Shown here: piece by piece, positions 8,125 to 15,293 of the stretch | How positions within the stretch are numbered: position 1 is the first letter of the stretch | How the letters are laid out: every line of letters begins with the position of its first letter | DNA from: Actinosynnema sp. ALI-1.44 | Lineage (GTDB): Bacteria > Actinomycetota > Actinomycetes > Mycobacteriales > Pseudonocardiaceae | Length of the DNA: 64,000 bases | Assembly (NCBI RefSeq): GCF_001984155.1 | Contig: NZ_MTQO01000051.1 | Location: 496,001 to 560,000, forward strand | Reading direction: 5' to 3' | Notes under the pieces: model-generated | What the model was told of the DNA's origin: nothing | Seen by the model: only the letters and a program-made list of their open reading frames with translations | Database searches by the model: none | Made by a program: the position numbers and the translations under genes

Positions 8125-9572
8125 GACCCACCCCCGGTGTTGATCACCTGGATCTGCCGCACCAGCACGGAAGGAGACCCGTGGCTCACCGCAGCCGCCT
8201 GCACGGGCTGCCCCTTGCCGCACAGGTCGGCACCGAACACCTGGTACGTCCCGGGTCCGCCGGTCCCGTCGAGCGAGCCCCAGAAGGCCGTGGTCACACC
8301 GGTGTAGGCGACGTCACGCAGCGGCTCGGCGAGCTGTCCGTGCCGGATCCGGTGGCAGCGCTGCGCGGTGAACTGGAAGTTCTGCCGCGAGGCGTCGATC
8401 GACCAACTGTCCGCACCCGCGATGTGGATGCCGTCCTCGACCGCGGCGATCAGCTCCGCGGTGTCCGGGCCTCCTGGCGACGGCTGGACGGACACGTTGG
8501 GCATGCGGGAGATCGGGACGTGCAGGCCGGACTCGGCGTAGGAACAGCCGTTGGACCGTTCGGCGCCGAACAGCCGGGCCGTGTGTCGGTCGAACTGGAG
8601 GCCCACCAACACGCCCTGATCGATCAACGGCCACGACTGAGCCGCCACGCCCTCGTCGTCGTACCCGATCGTGGCAAGGGAGTGTTCGGCCGTCCGGTCA
8701 GCCGTGACGGACAGGTGCGCCGACCCGTAGCGCAGTGCGCCCACGTGTTCGGGTGAGACGAACGTGGTGCCCGCGTATGAGGTTTCGTACCCGAGGGCCC
8801 GGTCGAGCTCGGTGGCGTGTCCGATGGTCTCGTGCACGGTGAGCCACAGGTTCGACGGCTCGATCACCAGGTCGTAGCGGCCGGGCTCGACCGGCGTCGC
8901 GCTCGTCTTCGCGGCGAGCTGGGACGGCATCTCTGCCAGTTCGCTGTCCCAGTCCCAGCCCGTGCCTGTCACGTACTCCCAGCCCCGTGCGGTCGGCGGC
9001 CCGCACGACCGCAGCGTGGCGCCGTCGCCGAAGGCGAGCACCTGCGGGTGGATCCGGACCCGCTCCTGGGTGGCCGTGGTCCCGGCGAGATCCGCGTAGA
9101 ACTTGTTCTCCCGCACCAGCACCAGTTTGGCCATCACGTGCGCGACCCGCGGGGCACCGAGCAATCGCCCGCTCCAGTCGGCGAGCAGCGCCACGCGTTC
9201 GTCCTCCGGTACCCCGAACGGGTCGACCGCACACGGCCCCACCCAGCTCACGTCGCCGTACCCGGGTTCCTCCGCAGGTTCCCCGTGACGGCCACCGACC
9301 GCGACCGCCTTGGCGATCGCGACGGCCTGTTCGACAACGGCGACAGCCGACGAGATGGTCACGTCGACGCCAGCCGCGAACCCCCAGGCGCCATCGTGCA
9401 CCACACGCACCGAGAACCCGGTGTCCGTGGCATCCTGAGTGCTCACGACATTGGCGTCACGCAGCAACAGTCCCGCCGTGCGGACTTGGTCCTCCCTGAA
9501 CCACGCGTGGGAACAGCCCAGTTCGTGGGCCCGCTGGAGCGCTGCCGCCGCGACCTGCCACACGCCCGTCAC
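8121..9572 (-). CDS. tldD: TldD-family zinc metalloprotease
   Basis: This 483-residue protein has the full TldD signature HETIGHATE (His247, Glu248, His252), the catalytic zinc site of the TldD/TldE protease. Length is typical. The start overlaps the stop of the DUF885 gene, and the stop overlaps the TldE start, so three peptidase-related genes form one translationally coupled unit. The C-terminal domain keeps the Gly-rich FGADLCGKGQP segment. Cytoplasmic; no signal peptide. In known systems the complex acts on extended peptides, and the presence of a complete pair in an enediyne locus is unexpected. Confidence 0.85.
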   Translation of the reverse strand: MTGVWQVAAAALQRAHELGCSHAWFREDQVRTAGLLLRDANVVSTQDATDTGFSVRVVHDGAWGFAAGVDVTISSAVAVVEQAVAIAKAVAVGGRHGEPAEEPGYGDVSWVGPCAVDPFGVPEDERVALLADWSGRLLGAPRVAHVMAKLVLVRENKFYADLAGTTATQERVRIHPQVLAFGDGATLRSCGPPTARGWEYVTGTGWDWDSELAEMPSQLAAKTSATPVEPGRYDLVIEPSNLWLTVHETIGHATELDRALGYETSYAGTTFVSPEHVGALRYGSAHLSVTADRTAEHSLATIGYDDEGVAAQSWPLIDQGVLVGLQFDRHTARLFGAERSNGCSYAESGLHVPISRMPNVSVQPSPGGPDTAELIAAVEDGIHIAGADSWSIDASRQNFQFTAQRCHRIRHGQLAEPLRDVAYTGVTTAFWGSLDGTGGPGTYQVFGADLCGKGQPVQAAAVSHGSPSVLVRQIQVINTGGGS

Positions 9573-10807
9573 AGTGCGGCGGCGAGGTCGGCGGGCAACA
9601 GCGGTTCACGCAACAGCACGTCGTACCGCTCCGCCGCGCTCTGCCCGGCGGGCCGGGCCGCCATCCACTGGCCGACCAGCTGGGCGCCTTCGATGTACGT
9701 CGTGGTGTATGCCCGCCACAGCGGGTCGGTGAGGAACCGGACCATGTGCCGGGCGCGTTCCTCGGTCAACAACAGCCACCGCCGGAGGTAGTTGATCACG
9801 TCATCGGGATCGGCGCCTTTGTCGTGCAACAGGATCGCCGCGTCCTGGCGGGCGGGGAGCAACCGCACGATCAGGGCGAGCATCTGTTCGACCAGCTCAC
9901 CTTCGACGCGCACACCGTGTTCGGCGAGAATCTCCTCGGTCCAGGCTCCCCAGCCCGACGGCATGACCGCGTAGAGCGCCGCCTCACCCATTCCCTCGGC
10001 GATCAGGCACTGCGGCGTGTTCACCAGCGCGATCGTGTGCTCACGCCAGCCCCGCCCGACGACGAGTTCGGCTTCCTTGACGCAGTGGTCCGTGTGGTGA
10101 CCGGGATAGGACTCGTGGGTGACCTGCACGGGTAGTGCCGCGATGTTGCGGCCTGACGTCGCGTTGAACTCGACGGTGGAGCGCAGGCCGCCGTGATAGT
10201 GGTTGAAGGCGTTCCAAGGCTTGTCGTGGACGATCCGGTAGGTCAGGTGTTCCCGCTCTGGCAGGCCGAACAACGGCGTGACCAGTGCACGCAGCCGCTC
10301 GGACACGGCGAGCACGCACCGTTCCAGACTTTCCGGCGGGACGTGGTTGCGCTCCATGAACTGCCCCACGCGGTCCAGCAAGCTGCCGGAGCCGGGCACC
10401 AACTCGGCGATGGAGTCGTGCACGTCCGCGTACCGCTGCGGGTCACCGACCTCAATGGACACCTGGAAGTACGCTTCGATCTCGGTGTGGAACGGGATCT
10501 CCACCCCGGCCATCCGCCGCGCGGCGCACTCCAGCGCGGTCAGCTGCGCGGCGAGAAAACGCTGCCGTGGCTCGACGAGCCCGCTGTCCGGCAGGTGCTC
10601 GATCAGTCCGCGCGCCTGCGCGGCCAGGTCGAGAGGGTTCGGCTTCGGCTCCTGGTCGACCTGACGCGCCAGCTCGGCGTCGCCGAACCAGCAGTCCACG
10701 AAGCCGTCGGCCAGCCTGCCGAGGCGAAGGCCCAGCCGCAGGTAGTCGGTGACCAGCTGTTCGCCCGTCGCGGTGCCCGGTGCCGCCGGGTGGGACTGCT
10801 GCCGCAC
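9569..10807 (-). CDS. DUF885-family zinc carboxypeptidase-like protein
   Basis: This 412-residue protein carries the gluzincin motif THESYPGHH (His231, Glu232, His237), followed ~30 residues later by a Glu-containing AEGMGEA helix. This matches DUF885 peptidases (related to M32/M2-type alpha-helical metallopeptidases). There is no signal peptide, so it should be cytoplasmic. It is the first gene of the DUF885-TldD-TldE unit and is preceded by the AT-rich inverted repeat at 10860. It is shorter than typical secreted DUF885 proteins (~550 residues). Its substrate is unknown. Confidence 0.7.
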   Translation of the reverse strand: MRQQSHPAAPGTATGEQLVTDYLRLGLRLGRLADGFVDCWFGDAELARQVDQEPKPNPLDLAAQARGLIEHLPDSGLVEPRQRFLAAQLTALECAARRMAGVEIPFHTEIEAYFQVSIEVGDPQRYADVHDSIAELVPGSGSLLDRVGQFMERNHVPPESLERCVLAVSERLRALVTPLFGLPEREHLTYRIVHDKPWNAFNHYHGGLRSTVEFNATSGRNIAALPVQVTHESYPGHHTDHCVKEAELVVGRGWREHTIALVNTPQCLIAEGMGEAALYAVMPSGWGAWTEEILAEHGVRVEGELVEQMLALIVRLLPARQDAAILLHDKGADPDDVINYLRRWLLLTEERARHMVRFLTDPLWRAYTTTYIEGAQLVGQWMAARPAGQSAAERYDVLLREPLLPADLAAAL

Positions 10808-10859
10808 AGGTGATCCCTCCGTGTCTCGACGACCTTCGGATCCCCTAGAACGATATCAG

Positions 10860-10874
10860 ATTTTAAAGTAAAAT
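10860..10874. promoter_or_regulatory. AT-rich inverted repeat (ATTTTA-AAG-TAAAAT) before the peptidase operon
   Basis: A perfect 6-base inverted repeat with a 3-base spacer sits 53 bases upstream of the DUF885 start. It shares the TTTAC/GTAAA core with the sites at 17064 and 41227. It is probably an operator for a pathway regulator and may include the -10 region. Confidence 0.55.
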
Positions 10875-10915
10875 GGGTGGCGTGAGGTCCACTAGCCGGC
10901 GGCCACACACCAGGC

Positions 10916-10946
10916 GGCCCCGCCCGGAACTGCCTCGGGCGGGGCC
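10916..10946 (-). terminator. GC-rich hairpin terminator after the DUF899 gene
   Basis: A perfect 11-base-pair stem (GGCCCCGCCCG / CGGGCGGGGCC) with a 9-base loop lies 8 bases beyond the stop of the DUF899 gene and before the next minus-strand operon. No T-run follows, as is common in actinomycetes. Confidence 0.65.
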
Positions 10947-10954
10947 GTGTGCCG

Positions 10955-11659
10955 TCATCCGCGCAGGCGCCCCGCATAGTCGTTCTCGGCGTACCACTCG
11001 CCGCGGCCGGAGGGCAGCAGGTCCAGCACGTTCCACACGGGAGACAACTGGTCGATGCCGCGTTGCGCGTCGTCGATGAAGTTGGCGGGCAGGGTATAGA
11101 AATGCCGGACCTGCTCGCCGTCCCGGACGAACACGCTGGCCATCGGCCGCTGCGAGCCGTCCGGCTGCTCGGCGTTGAGGTCCGCGTTGAAACTGGTGCC
11201 GTGGGCGGACAGGATGCGCAGCCCGTCCCAGCCGCGCCTGCGGGCCCATTCCCGCAGCTTCGGCAGCGGTGCCTTGCCGACCACCGCGAACGCCGTGTTC
11301 TGGGCGAGATGCCTGGACACACCGTGGAACCCGTCCACCCACATCGAGCACATCGGACACGCCGCGTCGTCGTCCGGGTGAAACATCAGGTGGTACACGA
11401 AGAGCGTGTCGTGCGTGCCGAACAGCTCGGCCAGCGCGGTCTGCCGGACGGGCTCGGCGAGGCCGAGATCCACCGGGCCCTCGGTCAGCCGGTAGTCCGC
11501 GAGCACCATGCCGGGCGGCATCGCGCGGCGGGCGGCCGCGACCTGTTCTATCTGGTCGCGCAGGACCCGTTCGGCCCTGGCGAGTTCGATCCGCGCGGCG
11601 ATGTACTCGTCGCTCGCGCCTGCCGGCCACATCGGGGGCACGTTCTCCACGTCGGTCAT
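10955..11659 (-). CDS. DUF899 family thioredoxin-like protein
   Basis: This 234-residue protein matches DUF899, a thioredoxin-fold family. It contains the redox-type motif CPMCSMW at about residue 102, followed by WVDGFHG and a late FYTLP segment typical of the family. No signal peptide. It is transcribed alone between its own terminator and a divergent AT-rich promoter region shared with the solute-binding-protein homologue. A thiol/disulfide or sulfane-sulfur redox role would suit the adjacent sulfur operon (inference); no enzymatic activity is firmly established for the family. Confidence 0.75.
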   Translation of the reverse strand: MTDVENVPPMWPAGASDEYIAARIELARAERVLRDQIEQVAAARRAMPPGMVLADYRLTEGPVDLGLAEPVRQTALAELFGTHDTLFVYHLMFHPDDDAACPMCSMWVDGFHGVSRHLAQNTAFAVVGKAPLPKLREWARRRGWDGLRILSAHGTSFNADLNAEQPDGSQRPMASVFVRDGEQVRHFYTLPANFIDDAQRGIDQLSPVWNVLDLLPSGRGEWYAENDYAGRLRG

Positions 11660-11709
11660 GGTCGCGCTGTCTCCAGGTTCTCCCGTGCTGTTCGAGGCGC
11701 GGCTACTCT

Positions 11710-11730
11710 ACTTCAATATAAGATGGTAAC
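11710..11730. promoter_or_regulatory. AT-rich operator-like element in a divergent promoter
   Basis: ACTTCAATATAAG followed by ATGGTAAC lies between the divergent DUF899 and solute-binding-protein genes. It is the best match (15/21) to the element before the sulfur operon. It could serve both directions. Confidence 0.5.
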
Positions 11731-11790
11731 GTCGGTGGCCTGATCGAGCGGAACTCTCCGGTCACCACTTCGCCCGGGAGGCACTGGACC

Positions 11791-13482
11791 ATGGTGCGAA
11801 CAGAGCCGCGACACGGCGGCACGCTCCGATACTTCGGCCCTGGCAGTATGGATCACGTCGACCCGGCCAGCGCCTACTACGCGTTGTCGCACCAGATAAT
11901 CCGGCTGTACGCGCGTCAGCTGTTCAACTACCCGACCGCGGTGGACATGTCGGCGCTGACCCCGGTGCCGGACGTGGCGGCTGAAGTGCCCACAGTGGAC
12001 AAGGGCGGGATCAGCGCGGACCTGTGCACCTACACGATCGGCCTGCGCGAGGGCGTCTACTGGGACACCACCCCGCCGCGGCCGGTGACCGCGGCGGACT
12101 TCGTGCGCGGCTTCAAGCGGATGTGCAATCCGGTGGCCGGCGCGGGCGCGATCGCCTACTACACCAGCACCATCAAGGGCATGTCGGAGTTCGCGGCGGG
12201 GTATCGCGACGTCCCCGGCGACGCGGCGGCACTGGCCGCGTACCAGAACACCCACGAGATCTCCGGCCTGCGCGCCCTGGACGACCGGACGCTGCGGATC
12301 GACCTGGTGCGCCCGGCCAACGACCTGCTCAACATCCTGTCGATGACCTTCGCGTCGGCGGCGCCGGTCGAGTACGACCAGTACGTCCCCGACAGCGCGG
12401 AGTTCTGTGCCAACATCCGCTCGAACGGTCCCTACAGGCTGACGTCGTACGAGCACGGCCGGACGCTCACAATGGAGCGCAATCCCGCGTGGCGACAGGA
12501 AGGCGACCCGCTGCGCCACCAGTACGTCGATGCCATCGAGGTCAAGATGGAACGCGTGACCCAGGATCGGGTGCGGCGCGCGATGGACACCGGCGAGGCG
12601 GACCTGTCGTGGGCGTCACCGGTGATCGTGAAGGACGGCAGCCGCGCCCCGGACGCCGACCGTCATCTCGGGTACGCGTTGAACCCGTACATCGTGTTCA
12701 ACCTGCGCAGCCCCAACGAGCGGGGCGCGGTCGGCAATGTGCTGGTCCGGCGCGCCATCGCCTACGCGGTGAACAAGGCCGCGGTGGTGAAACTGTTCGA
12801 CGCGCTGGACGCGGGCACCCAGACGCAGCCCGCCCACACGGCGATTCCACCGGGCAACTTCGGATACCGGGACTACAACCTGTACCCGACTCCAGGGGAT
12901 CGCGGCGATCCGGCGCGGTGCCGTGAACTGCTCGCGGAGGCCGGGTACCCGGACGGGTTGACGTTGACGGCGCTGTACCGCAACGTGGACGTCCACCCGG
13001 AGGTCGCCAAGTCCTACACCCACGACCTCGCGGCCGGTGGGATCACGGTGAACCTCGTACCGGTGAGCCAGTCCGACTACTACCGGCTGCTGCAGGATCC
13101 CGAACGGGCTGTGCGGGGCGAGTGGGACTTCACCGCGGCCGCGTGGACCCCGGACTGGTTCGGCAACAACGGGCGCGCGTACATCCAGCCGATGTTCCAG
13201 TCGAACTTCGCTCCGGGCACCGCCAACTACGGCGACTACAGCAACTCCGAGGTCGACCGGTTGATCCAGGAAGCACTGGCCGCCCAGGACACCGAGCACG
13301 CCAAGGAACTGTGGCACCGGATCGACCGGATGGTCCTGCAGGACGTGGCCATCGTGCCCATCCTGGTCCACGAGCCGACGATCCCGCACATGACCAGCAA
13401 GCGGGTCAGGAACGCCATTCCGATGCCGCACATCGACCGCTGGTTCGACGCGACCAACCTGTGGCTGGACCCGCCGGACTAG
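11791..13482 (+). CDS. ABC-type oligopeptide solute-binding protein homologue (family 5) lacking a signal peptide
   Basis: The 563 residues match the whole length of OppA/DppA-type (SBP_bac_5) ligand-binding proteins: GGTLRYFGPGS at the start, VTAADFVRGFKR and FVRRAIAYAVNK-like segments, and C-terminal IVPILVHEP. The N-terminus MVRTEPRHGG is hydrophilic. Reading upstream in frame to the stop at 11719 gives no hydrophobic or lipobox segment, so the protein should remain in the cytoplasm. No permease or ATPase gene accompanies it. It may bind or sequester a pathway intermediate or the product, or carry out chemistry on this scaffold (inference). It is monocistronic and ends in a bidirectional terminator. 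Confidence 0.85.
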   Translation: MVRTEPRHGGTLRYFGPGSMDHVDPASAYYALSHQIIRLYARQLFNYPTAVDMSALTPVPDVAAEVPTVDKGGISADLCTYTIGLREGVYWDTTPPRPVTAADFVRGFKRMCNPVAGAGAIAYYTSTIKGMSEFAAGYRDVPGDAAALAAYQNTHEISGLRALDDRTLRIDLVRPANDLLNILSMTFASAAPVEYDQYVPDSAEFCANIRSNGPYRLTSYEHGRTLTMERNPAWRQEGDPLRHQYVDAIEVKMERVTQDRVRRAMDTGEADLSWASPVIVKDGSRAPDADRHLGYALNPYIVFNLRSPNERGAVGNVLVRRAIAYAVNKAAVVKLFDALDAGTQTQPAHTAIPPGNFGYRDYNLYPTPGDRGDPARCRELLAEAGYPDGLTLTALYRNVDVHPEVAKSYTHDLAAGGITVNLVPVSQSDYYRLLQDPERAVRGEWDFTAAAWTPDWFGNNGRAYIQPMFQSNFAPGTANYGDYSNSEVDRLIQEALAAQDTEHAKELWHRIDRMVLQDVAIVPILVHEPTIPHMTSKRVRNAIPMPHIDRWFDATNLWLDPPD

Positions 13483-13489
13483 GTCGTGT

Positions 13490-13550
13490 GGCGCGGGGCA
13501 CTGGCTTGGGTCCCACCTCCGGGAGGCTGGTGGGCGTGCAGCCCCGCGCC
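13490..13550. terminator. Large nested hairpin between convergent genes
   Basis: GGCGCGGGGC at 13490-13499 pairs perfectly with GCCCCGCGCC at 13541-13550, enclosing a smaller stem CCCACC/GGTGGG (13512-13517 with 13529-13534). It lies just after the solute-binding-protein stop and probably ends that transcript. Confidence 0.6.
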
Positions 13551-13602
13551 ATGACGCCCACACCGTCACCAGCACCGACAAGCCGGATCCCAGCAAGCTG
13601 GC

Positions 13603-13640
13603 CCCCGCGTTCCGGCCGTGTCGACGGACGGAACGCGGGG
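13603..13640. terminator. Perfect 12-base-pair hairpin between convergent genes
   Basis: CCCCGCGTTCCG pairs perfectly with CGGAACGCGGGG around a 14-base loop, 14 bases beyond the stop of the KASIII-like gene. It likely terminates the minus-strand operon; with the neighbouring hairpin it insulates the two transcripts. Confidence 0.65.
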
Positions 13641-13653
13641 AGTTTGTGCCAGG

Positions 13654-14661
13654 TCAGTTGCGCCAGCGGATGGCGGCGGCACCGGCGAAGTCACCGGCGT
13701 GGGCGAAGCCCGCGAGCATCAGCAGTGAGTCGTCCGCGACGCGACCGGCCCGCAGTTCGCGGTCGAGGGTGATCGGGACTCCAGCCGCGAAGATGTTGCC
13801 GCACTCGTCGAAAGTGTCCGGATAGGACTCCTTCGCCAGCCCCAGCGCGTCCCGCCAGCGGCGCAGGAACACCCGGTTGGGCTGGTTGGTCACGAACGTG
13901 TCGATGTCCTTTGTCTGGACGCCGATCCGCTCGCACACCGCACCGACCGCGTCGGGCACGAGCTTCGTCCCGCGTGCGATCACCTCGGCCACCTTGTGCT
14001 CGGTGAAGCCGATGTGCATCTGCTCCTCGCCGGGCTCCCAGTACTTGCGGCCGTTGTCCAGTTCGAGGGTCATGTCCCCGGCGTAACCGGGGATGTGCCG
14101 GGCTTCGACGTCCAGGATCGGCGAGTGGCTCGACGTGGTCAGCAGACCCGCTCCCGCCCCGTCGCCGGGGATCGCCGCCTGGGCCATCGTGCGGACCACG
14201 CTCTGGTCGAACATCTGCCCGGCGGTGTTGGCCACCGCGCAGACCAGGGCCGACCTGGCATCCGTGGTGAGCAGGAAGTGCCTGGCCAGCTTGATCATGT
14301 GCAGGAACGAGGCACAGCCGCCGTTGTGCAGGTCGTACACCCATTCCGGCCGCATGCCGAGCCGTCTGGCGACGTCTCCGCCGCAGCCGAACAGCGGCGA
14401 GTCCGGCAGTTGGACATGCGTGATCAGCACGTCCACCTCGCGCAGCGTCTTCATGCCGTGGCGCTGCGCCAAGCTCTCCACCGTACGCTCGATCATGTCC
14501 ACAGCTGACTCGTCCGGCGCCACGTGGTGACGGAACGCGGGCGCGGAGAACATGACGCTGCCTGCGAGCTTGTCGGAGGCCGCCAGGTCAGCGTAGTACT
14601 GGGCGGGAACGCGTTTCTCCGGCAGATATCCCGCGACATCCACCAGGCTGACGCTCCTCAC
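13654..14661 (-). CDS. KASIII-like enzyme (FabH/acyltransferase family) with altered catalytic triad
   Basis: The 335 residues match the ketosynthase III fold. The nucleophile is present in HNGGCAS (Cys116). The usual PHQAN motif reads TNQPN, so the catalytic His is replaced by Asn259; the downstream Asn is probably kept in DECGNIFAAG. Loss of the His points away from decarboxylative condensation and toward acyl transfer, as in KASIII-type acyltransferases of other natural-product pathways. The start is a GTG that overlaps the stop of the SRPBCC gene. It is the last gene of a three-gene operon with a ThDP enzyme, which could make or modify the acyl group it transfers (inference). Confidence 0.75.
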   Translation of the reverse strand: MRSVSLVDVAGYLPEKRVPAQYYADLAASDKLAGSVMFSAPAFRHHVAPDESAVDMIERTVESLAQRHGMKTLREVDVLITHVQLPDSPLFGCGGDVARRLGMRPEWVYDLHNGGCASFLHMIKLARHFLLTTDARSALVCAVANTAGQMFDQSVVRTMAQAAIPGDGAGAGLLTTSSHSPILDVEARHIPGYAGDMTLELDNGRKYWEPGEEQMHIGFTEHKVAEVIARGTKLVPDAVGAVCERIGVQTKDIDTFVTNQPNRVFLRRWRDALGLAKESYPDTFDECGNIFAAGVPITLDRELRAGRVADDSLLMLAGFAHAGDFAGAAAIRWRN

Positions 14662-15293
14662 AACGCCGCCTTGGTCCGTACCGGTGCCACCGGCAGGCCG
14701 TTGGCATGGCGGTACTCGCAGATCAGCTTCAGGTTGTTCAGCTCGATCCGGTGACCGGCAGCGAACAGACCCCAGAAGTCACCGACCCACGGCCTGTCTT
14801 TCGGCGCGGTGGCCGCGTTCGGGTTGTCCGCGTAGAACGGGTGCCTGCAGTTGGTCCACTGCACCACGCATCCCGGCTTGTTCAGCACGGTCCGCGCGTC
14901 GATCACGCGCATCAGGTAGATCATCCAGAGGTGCTCGCCCTGATCCCACGCGCAGTGGTAGTCCACAGTCATCGCGTCCGGGTTCGCCTCCGTCCGCGTG
15001 TAGATCAAGGTGTCCGGGACGAGCAGGTCCTTGGACACGTACACGCCGGGCGAGTCGGTCTCTGTGAAGTCGCGCAGTGTCATCGTCCACTCGTCGAGGG
15101 ACCTGGTGTCGGCGATGTAGTCGTACACGTCACGCGCCGGGGCGTCGAAGTGGTCGATGACGTGGCAGTACCGGCCGTAGATCTCGTCGTGCGTGTACTG
15201 GGACCGGGTCATGGACTCGACCTTCGCCAGCGCGACGTCGATCGGCGTGGTGTCGATACGGATCAGTCCCGGAATGTCAGCCAGCGTGGACAC
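14658..15293 (-). CDS. SRPBCC (START/Bet v1-like) family protein
   Basis: This 211-residue protein has a central region (YCHVIDHFDAPARDVYDYIADTRSLDEW) that reads like the start of a polyketide cyclase/SRPBCC domain. Tryptophan- and tyrosine-rich strands and a long C-terminal helix could form a hydrophobic pocket. The GTG start at 15293 is preceded by GAGGAG at 7 bases and overlaps the ThDP gene by 17 bases; the stop overlaps the KASIII start. Its partner genes suggest a ligand-binding or cyclisation role, but no catalytic residue pattern is clear. It is unrelated in detail to the AHSA1-type protein at 55.3 kb. Confidence 0.6.
   Translation of the reverse strand: MSTLADIPGLIRIDTTPIDVALAKVESMTRSQYTHDEIYGRYCHVIDHFDAPARDVYDYIADTRSLDEWTMTLRDFTETDSPGVYVSKDLLVPDTLIYTRTEANPDAMTVDYHCAWDQGEHLWMIYLMRVIDARTVLNKPGCVVQWTNCRHPFYADNPNAATAPKDRPWVGDFWGLFAAGHRIELNNLKLICEYRHANGLPVAPVRTKAAL

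Noticed and set aside
6817-9572. Idea of a RiPP (microcin-like) cluster around TldD/TldE.
   Set aside because: No precursor peptide, YcaO, LanB/M or radical SAM gene is visible close by.
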